DNA of 12,146 nucleotides, taken from positions 1 to 12,146 of the forward strand of contig JAKADE010000048.1 of the NCBI GenBank assembly GCA_021820785.1, read 5' to 3'. This document shows, piece after piece, positions 7,107 through 12,146 of the stretch. Source of the DNA: Pseudomonadota bacterium (GTDB lineage: Bacteria; Pseudomonadota; Gammaproteobacteria; Steroidobacterales; Steroidobacteraceae). The position numbers and the translations under genes were made by a program. Each line of letters starts with the position of its first letter. Within the stretch, counting starts at the first letter, position 1. The notes below the pieces were generated by a model, which was not told the origin of the DNA, made no database searches, and saw only the letters and a program-made list of their open reading frames with translations.

Positions 7107-7313
7107 CTAGCTTTCGACCTGCAGATCTGGGATACGCGAAAATTCCCGGTCGTTGGCGGTGACAACCGTGCGATGGAGCGAGCGCGCGTGTGCGGCAATC
7201 AACAGGTCATTCGTTCCGATCGGGGTGCCGTGCCGCGCGAGGTGGTGGCGGATGACTCCGTAGTGGAAGTTGCCCGGGGTTTCAAACGGCAGCGCCTCAA
7301 TGGAGACGGGCAT
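7107..7313 (-). pseudogene. vapC relic: C-terminal half of a PIN-domain toxin
   Basis: The 68 residues from ATG 7313 match the C-terminal half of VapC-type PIN toxins of about 130 aa. The pattern is I-E-x-LPF-(D/E), HYGVIRHHLARHGTPIGTND, LLIAAHARSLHRTVVTANDR and EFSRIPDLQVE. VapC proteins cleave RNA, often initiator tRNA or rRNA, using four acidic residues. The late ones are here (D36 in GTNDLLIAAHA, and the NDREF region), but the N-terminal Asp of the LLDTN strand and the following Glu are absent. No vapB antitoxin gene is visible. Translating further upstream in frame gives Pro/Arg-rich sequence antisense to nothing recognisable, and that DNA is the GH115 3' end. The ATG overlaps the last 17 bp of the GH115 gene, so a fragment could still be translated by re-initiation. 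I judge it non-functional as a nuclease. Confidence 0.8.
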
Positions 7314-10221
7314 AGCTCTCGGGCGGGCCAAGATCGCTGGAGGGTGCGCGGGGCACTTCAAGGCCCCGGGTGCCCCGACGGTGCGGTCCGTGCGGATTGG
7401 GGAAGGCAACGATGAGTTTCTCCACCACCACGCCGGGATCGATCATACGGACTTTGAGGGTGTGATAGCCGGGGGAGGGCACGCTGAGAAGGGTGGTGAC
7501 TGTTCGCGCTCCATGGATTACGGCCCGGGCCCACGCCGCACGGGATGGATTGGCGAGCGCGTTGACGATCTTCGGCGGCTGATTGTCGAATGAGAGTGCA
7601 TAGCGCACGCCACGATTCGGCAGCGCCTGCAACGTCGGGGCGAGGATCGCCGTGACGCTGCACGTGCCGTGATTGAAAAGATACATCCGGTAGTCGAGCG
7701 TCGGGGCGGGGTTGGGCAGCAGGATGCTCCTGGCGGTGACCGGCGAGATCGTCATGGCCGAGCGTGCGTCACCGTAGTTTGGAATGTTGACCCAACGCAC
7801 GCCGCCTACCGCGGTACGGCCTGTGAAGTGGGCGGCGTCGATGGAAACGTAATGGTTGGCCTCGACGAACCCGCGCAGCCCTGAGCGGGTGGGAAACGCG
7901 GGATCGAATGCGCGTACGCCAACGGTGACGCGAGGACCGTTCTTCTGTCTGATGGTGATCACGCCGTGGTTGCGGCCTGGCGAGACTTTGCGCCAGACAA
8001 TGCTGACCCGGAGGTGGCGGCTGCGGACGAGGGTACCGGCGGTGGCGCTGAGGCGGATCCAGGGCTGGCTGGCGCGGGCCGCGAACGCAAACGGACGATT
8101 GCCGCGATTGAAAACCACGATGTCACGCGTCTGGCGATTGAACACGTCAAACGTGGGCAGGGCGAGCTTTGGTTTCGGGTACGGTCCGGGTGCGGCCACC
8201 GCGTTGCCTTGAACAGCCACAGCCATGTGCGGCCCATTGAGCGGCTGAACCCAGGACACGGCAGGCATGATATTGACCGGCGGCTGGTTCCAGTTGAAAT
8301 AGCCGATGTGGGTCTGATCCATCATGTGATCCCACTTGCCGTCCTCGATGCCATGGTTGTACTTCCAGCTGAGCGCGGCATCTTCCGCAAAGAGCTGGCG
8401 GGCCCGCCGTGCGAGCGTATTGGCGCGCATACGGCCCTGGCGCGCATAGAGCGCGTTTTCGCCTGCAGTGATGTACAGCTCATTGACGACGCCCGAGGCC
8501 TCCAGCGGATAGAGCACCAGCTCGTAGAAGGCGGCGCGATAGGCCCGAGGCAGCTCCCGATCGACGTGTTCGGCATCGGCGGTGAGCGTCTGCCATTGTC
8601 GATACACGCGCCGGGCCTCCTCGTAGTGGATCAGGCTGAACGTCGTCGGTGTGAGATCCTGCGGCTTGCGACGGCCATTGAGCTTGGTGTAACCGGCAAT
8701 GAGGTGAGCGATCTGCGGCGCGTACCTGCGCCCAAAATTATCCACGGCCCACGCCTGGGTATAGTGGCGCAGGTTGGCAGCGGTCCACCTGGCCGGATTC
8801 CACGCCAGGGTCAGGAAGAATTCCATGGGAAACAATTTTGGCTGCAGATCTCCGACGTTGACCACCCAGATACGCGTCGCACCGTACTTCCAGGCAAGAT
8901 TCATCTGCTGCCAGATCTTGGGAATGGGGTCGGTATCGACCCACTTGTACGAGCGCGGACCGCCGACATAGTCGAGGTGATAGTAGATGCCGTTGCCGCC
9001 GCTGCGCCGACGTTCCGTGGCGGTCGGCAGGTGCTGAAGGTTTCCCCAATTGTCGTCGCTCCAGAGCAGCGTGACATCGCCGGGGATGCGCAGGCCTTCC
9101 TGGTAATAGCGGAAGACGTCTTTGTAGAAGTCAAAGACCTGCGGAATTTTGTCGATATCGGGATTTACCGTCTGGCGAAGGATCGCGCGCTGCCGGTGAA
9201 TGATGCGTCGCATGAGTGCAATGCTGCCGGAGTCCGGCATGGGCGTATCGTTGTGACCACGCATGCCGAGCGTGACGATCTGTCGGAAATGCCGGTCTCG
9301 GGTCATGCAGTGGCGCCAGAACTGGTCGATGCGCGCGCTGTTCGTGGCGTAGTTCCATGGGCCGTCGCTGCGCTTCCACTCCTTCTCTGCGCACATCATC
9401 GGCTCTTCGTGCGAAGTGCCCATGATGATGCCGTATCGATTGGCCAAAACCGGATTCAGCGGGTCATCGACCGCGAAGGCGCTGTTCCACATTGCCGGCC
9501 AGAGGTAATTGGCGCGCATGCGCAGCAGCAGATCGAAGACTCTGACGTAGAATTTATGGCTGTAGAATCCATATCGCTGTTTGACCCAGTCGGTCAGCGA
9601 CGGTGCTTCGTCATTGATGAAGATGCCGCGATACTTGACGATGGGCGGGCTTACGAGCCAGCGGCCCGGCGCGGCATACAGCACGGCGTGGTGCTTGGGC
9701 GGAACATCCGCCCACCAGTGCAATGGCGACACGCCGATGTCGTCGGAGAGATCGTAAATCCCGTAAATGGTACCCAGCTCGTCACTGCCGGCGATGACCA
9801 GCCCGCGCCGAATGCCGGGCGCGGGATGGTTCACCACCTGGGTCACAGTGGCTTCCCATTGGCCCCGAATGGCGCGGATGTCTAGCCGGTGCTCGCGGGC
9901 GAGCCGGTCGATGATCCGGCTTCTTCCGAGGGTGCCGATGATGACGACATCTCCGGTCGGAGGGGGCGCGTCTTTGATGAGTTGCGGCGTCACGCCGGTG
10001 ACGCGGTCGATGTCGCGCTGCAGGCAGTGCGCGGCGTGGATGACGCCCCACGCATCGCGCGGATCAACGTAGAGTTTCGCGACGGTGCCGTTTTGCGCCA
10101 GCCGGAACCCGCCCGAAACGCGCGCGTACTGGATATACCGCGGCTGGCCGACGGCGTCGCTGCGAGCGGGAAGGACGAGCAGTCCGGTCAGCAGCGCGGC
10201 GGTCCAGACGCGCAGGAGCAT
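7297..10221 (-). CDS. Secreted glycoside hydrolase family 115 (xylan alpha-1,2-glucuronidase family)
   Basis: This is a 974-residue enzyme. ATG 10221 gives a signal peptide (MLLRVW, a Leu-rich core, ARSDA cleavage near residue 23). It lacks a good ribosome-binding site; TTG 10246-10248, after an AGG, would add nine residues and keep the peptide. Residues about 40-180 form the alpha/beta N-domain (VVIIGTLGRSRIIDRL, ELGTIYGIYDLSD). The barrel includes YRGIFINDEAPSLTDWV (197-213), NYLWPAMWNSAF, MGTSHEEPMM (267-276), VTLGMRGHNDTPMPDSG, LLWSDDNWGN (385-394), GIYYHLDYVGGPRSYKW and IWVVNVGDLQPKLFP. FVEANHYVSIDAAHFTGR marks the C-terminal GH115 domain, and LGPPESYARLH gives the usual LGPPES-type ending, so the gene is full length. 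Family members remove (4-O-methyl)glucuronic acid from glucuronoxylan; substrate is inferred. No other xylan genes are visible here. Confidence 0.93.
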   Translation of the reverse strand: MLLRVWTAALLTGLLVLPARSDAVGQPRYIQYARVSGGFRLAQNGTVAKLYVDPRDAWGVIHAAHCLQRDIDRVTGVTPQLIKDAPPPTGDVVIIGTLGRSRIIDRLAREHRLDIRAIRGQWEATVTQVVNHPAPGIRRGLVIAGSDELGTIYGIYDLSDDIGVSPLHWWADVPPKHHAVLYAAPGRWLVSPPIVKYRGIFINDEAPSLTDWVKQRYGFYSHKFYVRVFDLLLRMRANYLWPAMWNSAFAVDDPLNPVLANRYGIIMGTSHEEPMMCAEKEWKRSDGPWNYATNSARIDQFWRHCMTRDRHFRQIVTLGMRGHNDTPMPDSGSIALMRRIIHRQRAILRQTVNPDIDKIPQVFDFYKDVFRYYQEGLRIPGDVTLLWSDDNWGNLQHLPTATERRRSGGNGIYYHLDYVGGPRSYKWVDTDPIPKIWQQMNLAWKYGATRIWVVNVGDLQPKLFPMEFFLTLAWNPARWTAANLRHYTQAWAVDNFGRRYAPQIAHLIAGYTKLNGRRKPQDLTPTTFSLIHYEEARRVYRQWQTLTADAEHVDRELPRAYRAAFYELVLYPLEASGVVNELYITAGENALYARQGRMRANTLARRARQLFAEDAALSWKYNHGIEDGKWDHMMDQTHIGYFNWNQPPVNIMPAVSWVQPLNGPHMAVAVQGNAVAAPGPYPKPKLALPTFDVFNRQTRDIVVFNRGNRPFAFAARASQPWIRLSATAGTLVRSRHLRVSIVWRKVSPGRNHGVITIRQKNGPRVTVGVRAFDPAFPTRSGLRGFVEANHYVSIDAAHFTGRTAVGGVRWVNIPNYGDARSAMTISPVTARSILLPNPAPTLDYRMYLFNHGTCSVTAILAPTLQALPNRGVRYALSFDNQPPKIVNALANPSRAAWARAVIHGARTVTTLLSVPSPGYHTLKVRMIDPGVVVEKLIVAFPNPHGPHRRGTRGLEVPRAPSSDLGPPESYARLH

Positions 10222-10484
10222 CGCGGGCGCGGCGGTGCCGAGTCTCAACGGCGTGTACCTGGCGGCATGAGCACAGGCGAGTGGGAGGTGCGAACAAGGA
10301 TACCAACAGTCATGCGGTTTCGGCGCGTCGGCGCCCGTGACGGTCTGCCTGCCGCCCCATGTCGGGACACCCGTTTCGATCGCCTCTGGGCGTGAAGGTC
10401 GGACGCGGCCCTGTGGGTGCGGCGTGCGACCCGGCGCAGGCGAGGCTGTGCTGGGAAGGGTTCGTACCTGCATTTCCGCCTACA

Positions 10485-11123
10485 TCAGGGCAACAGCCCG
10501 TGGCGTTCCGCCAGTCGTGACAATTGCACGCTGTTCTTCGCTCCGAGCTTTTCGCGGATGGCCGACTGATGATTGGCGACGGTCTTCTCGGATACTCCAA
10601 GCGTCTCGCCGATGCTTTTGACCGTTTCGCCGCGTACCAGCAGGCGCAGCACCTCGAACTCGCGCGGCGTCAGCAGCTCGAACTCCGCGCTGTGTTCCGG
10701 CTGTGTTGCGCGATCCATGTTCGCCGCGACGTCCGGACTCAAGTAGCGCTCGCCGCGCTGCACGGCATAGATGGCGGACATCAAGACCTCCGGCGCGCTC
10801 GCCTTGCTCAGATATCCCATCGCGCCCGCCTGCAGGGCGCGGGTTGCGTAGATCGCGTCCTCGTGCATGCTGAACATCAGCACGCGCGGCGCAGCCGCGC
10901 TCTTCAGCATCCTGCGGGTCGCCTCGATGCCACTCATGCCGGGCAGTGCAATGTCCATGACGACCACGTCGGGACGGAGCCTGAGGGCCAATTCGCAGGC
11001 CTCAGGGGCTGTGGTGGCCTCCCCGACGACCCGGACCGCCGGCTGTTCAGCAAGCAGCCGCCGATACCCTTCGCGCACGATGGCGTGATCGTCGACCAGG
11101 AGAACCGTGATCAATTCGGTCAT
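10485..11123 (-). CDS. NarL/UhpA-family response regulator (LuxR-type HTH)
   Basis: This 212-residue transcription regulator is the usual family length. ATG 11123 starts MTELITVLLVDDHAIVREGY and shares ATGA with the kinase stop, so the pair is translationally coupled. The receiver domain (about 6-120) has acidic residues D11-D12, phospho-acceptor D57 in VVVMDIALPGMSG, S85 in LMFSMHED and K107 in GYLSKAS, all as expected. A LuxR-type HTH occupies about 147-207: LTPREFEVLRLLVRGETVK, then SIGETLGVSEKTVANHQS and IREKLGA. Phosphorylation by the adjacent HisKA_3 kinase should drive dimerisation and DNA binding. Its targets are unknown. The GH115 gene begins 263 bp downstream on the same strand and is a natural candidate, but no binding site is recognisable. 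Confidence 0.95.
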   Translation of the reverse strand: MTELITVLLVDDHAIVREGYRRLLAEQPAVRVVGEATTAPEACELALRLRPDVVVMDIALPGMSGIEATRRMLKSAAAPRVLMFSMHEDAIYATRALQAGAMGYLSKASAPEVLMSAIYAVQRGERYLSPDVAANMDRATQPEHSAEFELLTPREFEVLRLLVRGETVKSIGETLGVSEKTVANHQSAIREKLGAKNSVQLSRLAERHGLLP

Positions 11124-12146
11124 GACGGGGGAATCTCCGGCGGCAGAGGAATATGGGCGCTCAGGACGAACCCTGGGCCGGGAGCGTTGGCGACCTCGAG
11201 TGTTCCGCGCAGCGCATAGACGCGTTCGCGCATTCCGATCAGACCCAGACCCGTGGAGTCGTCCCCGGCGGCGCGCCCGATGCCGTCGTCCGTGATGGTG
11301 ATCGAGACCGATGCGGGAGTCGAGGCGTCGATGCCGCTGCGAGTGACCCGCACCTCGGCGCGGGTCGCCGCGGAATGCTTGGCCACGTTGGTCAGTCCCT
11401 CCTGGACCAGACGAAACAGTGTCACTGCGATCTCTTCGGGTAGATCGCCGAGCTCCCCCTCGATGACCAGACGCAGCGCCAGGGTCGGCAGGCGCACTCG
11501 CCACAGCTGTACGCAGTGCTCGAGTGCTGCGGCGAGTCCGAGTTCGTCCAATCCCGGTGGCCGCAGCTCGCGGATCAATGTGGCGAGAGCGGCGTGAATG
11601 TGGTTGCAATGCTCCACGATGGCTGCGGCGCGGATCCGGGCGGCATCGAGGTCGGGGGTGCGCGCGTCGCGTATGCCGACGGCATCGAGCTTGATGACGT
11701 TCAGATACTGGCCGAGCTCATCATGCAGCTCGCGCGCCAGTGCTTTGCGCTCCGCTTCCTGCAGCGCGACATACTGCTGGGCCAATCGTCGGTTCTCCGC
11801 CAGTGCCGCGGCCAGTTGGGCCTGCGCGGATTTGCGCAGACCGATTTCGGTCTTGGCTTCCTGGTAGCGACGCGCGGCGAACCAGGTCAGACCCAGGCCG
11901 AGAACCAGCAATACGGACGGCAGTTCGTCGAGCTGATAGCGCTCGTAGGGCGCCGTGAGCCGCTGCAGCGCCTCCGTGACGTTGAACAGCCCGCAGAGCA
12001 CCCAGGTGATGATCGTGACCGCGGCGACCACCAGCGCGTCACGGCGATGGGCGGCCCGGTCCGTCCCAAAGGTGCGCGGCGCACGGCCCGACGGATCCGC
12101 AGCCCCCCGGGCCCTCTGTGTCGGGCTGCCGACGGCCGGGGCCGCG
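11120..12146 (-). CDS. Sensor histidine kinase, HisKA_3/UhpB-NarX type (5' end uncertain, may extend past window)
   Basis: This is the membrane-bound partner of the response regulator. GTG 12031 would give 303 residues, but the frame stays open to the window edge, the upstream codons look coding (RAAHRRDALVVAAV leads into the first helix) and GTG 12031 has no ribosome-binding site. The true start may therefore lie outside. Numbering from GTG 12031: membrane helix at about 1-16, a short loop of about 20 residues (EALQRLTAPYERYQLDE), a second helix at about 38-54, a probable coiled coil at 55-100, phospho-acceptor H103 in ARELHDELGQYL, the N-box EGLTNVAKHS and the G-boxes DDGIGR and GLGLIGMRERV, ending with a short Pro tail. 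The very short external loop leaves little room for a periplasmic sensor domain. The signal is unknown. Confidence 0.92.
   Translation of the reverse strand, partial: AAPAVGSPTQRARGAADPSGRAPRTFGTDRAAHRRDALVVAAVTIITWVLCGLFNVTEALQRLTAPYERYQLDELPSVLLVLGLGLTWFAARRYQEAKTEIGLRKSAQAQLAAALAENRRLAQQYVALQEAERKALARELHDELGQYLNVIKLDAVGIRDARTPDLDAARIRAAAIVEHCNHIHAALATLIRELRPPGLDELGLAAALEHCVQLWRVRLPTLALRLVIEGELGDLPEEIAVTLFRLVQEGLTNVAKHSAATRAEVRVTRSGIDASTPASVSITITDDGIGRAAGDDSTGLGLIGMRERVYALRGTLEVANAPGPGFVLSAHIPLPPEIPPS

Noticed and set aside
7314..7409. An upstream GTG/ATG extension of the vapC relic to about 100 residues
   Set aside because: The extra residues are Pro/Arg-rich and overlap the conserved end of GH115, with none of the VapC N-terminal motifs.
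7966..9885. A 639-codon open frame antisense to GH115
   Set aside because: It has no family motifs, and the opposite strand carries the unmistakable GH115 domains, so this is a shadow frame.
11124..11609. An N-terminal extension of the response regulator to 374 residues
   Set aside because: The extension is Arg-rich shadow sequence lying across the kinase's ATP-binding domain. The receiver domain begins at ATG 11123.

Overview
This window looks like chromosome from a GC-rich proteobacterium. I infer a gammaproteobacterium from the outer-membrane TonB-dependent receptor, the tRNA with an encoded CCA end, the GabP-type permease and the NarL/UhpA-type two-component pair. I cannot name a genus from the sequence alone. 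There is no CRISPR array, rRNA, recognisable transposase or phage integrase here.

Positions 1-4871 read like a stable, plus-strand, housekeeping-type block. It holds the last 24 codons of seryl-tRNA synthetase, a complete GABA/amino-acid permease of the APC superfamily, a secreted FecA-like TonB-dependent receptor, a small nitroreductase-fold flavoprotein and a complete tRNA-Ser(UGA) with its own CCA end. GC-rich hairpins follow the permease and the nitroreductase, so these are probably separate transcription units. A promoter-like stretch with a small inverted repeat precedes the receptor.

Positions 4929-7313 read like an accessory patch, with every gene on the minus strand. It holds a hipB-hipA type II toxin-antitoxin pair (antitoxin first, overlapping the kinase toxin by 14 bp), about 430 bp with no supportable gene and a local AT-rich spot, and a relic of a VapC PIN-domain toxin. 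The relic keeps only the C-terminal half of the protein. Its reading frame begins inside the last codons of the next gene.

Positions 7297-12146 are also all minus strand. They hold a secreted glycoside hydrolase of family GH115 (xylan alpha-glucuronidase family) and, 263 bp upstream of it in the transcription direction, a histidine kinase and a LuxR/NarL-type response regulator joined by an ATGA stop/start overlap. The kinase frame runs off the window edge. The two-component pair might control the GH115 gene, but the only support is proximity and shared direction.

I see no clearly new defence or mobile system. The observations most worth a second look are the GH115/vapC junction, the long Arg-rich tail on the HipB-like antitoxin, and the placement of the toxin-antitoxin patch directly after a tRNA-Ser gene.
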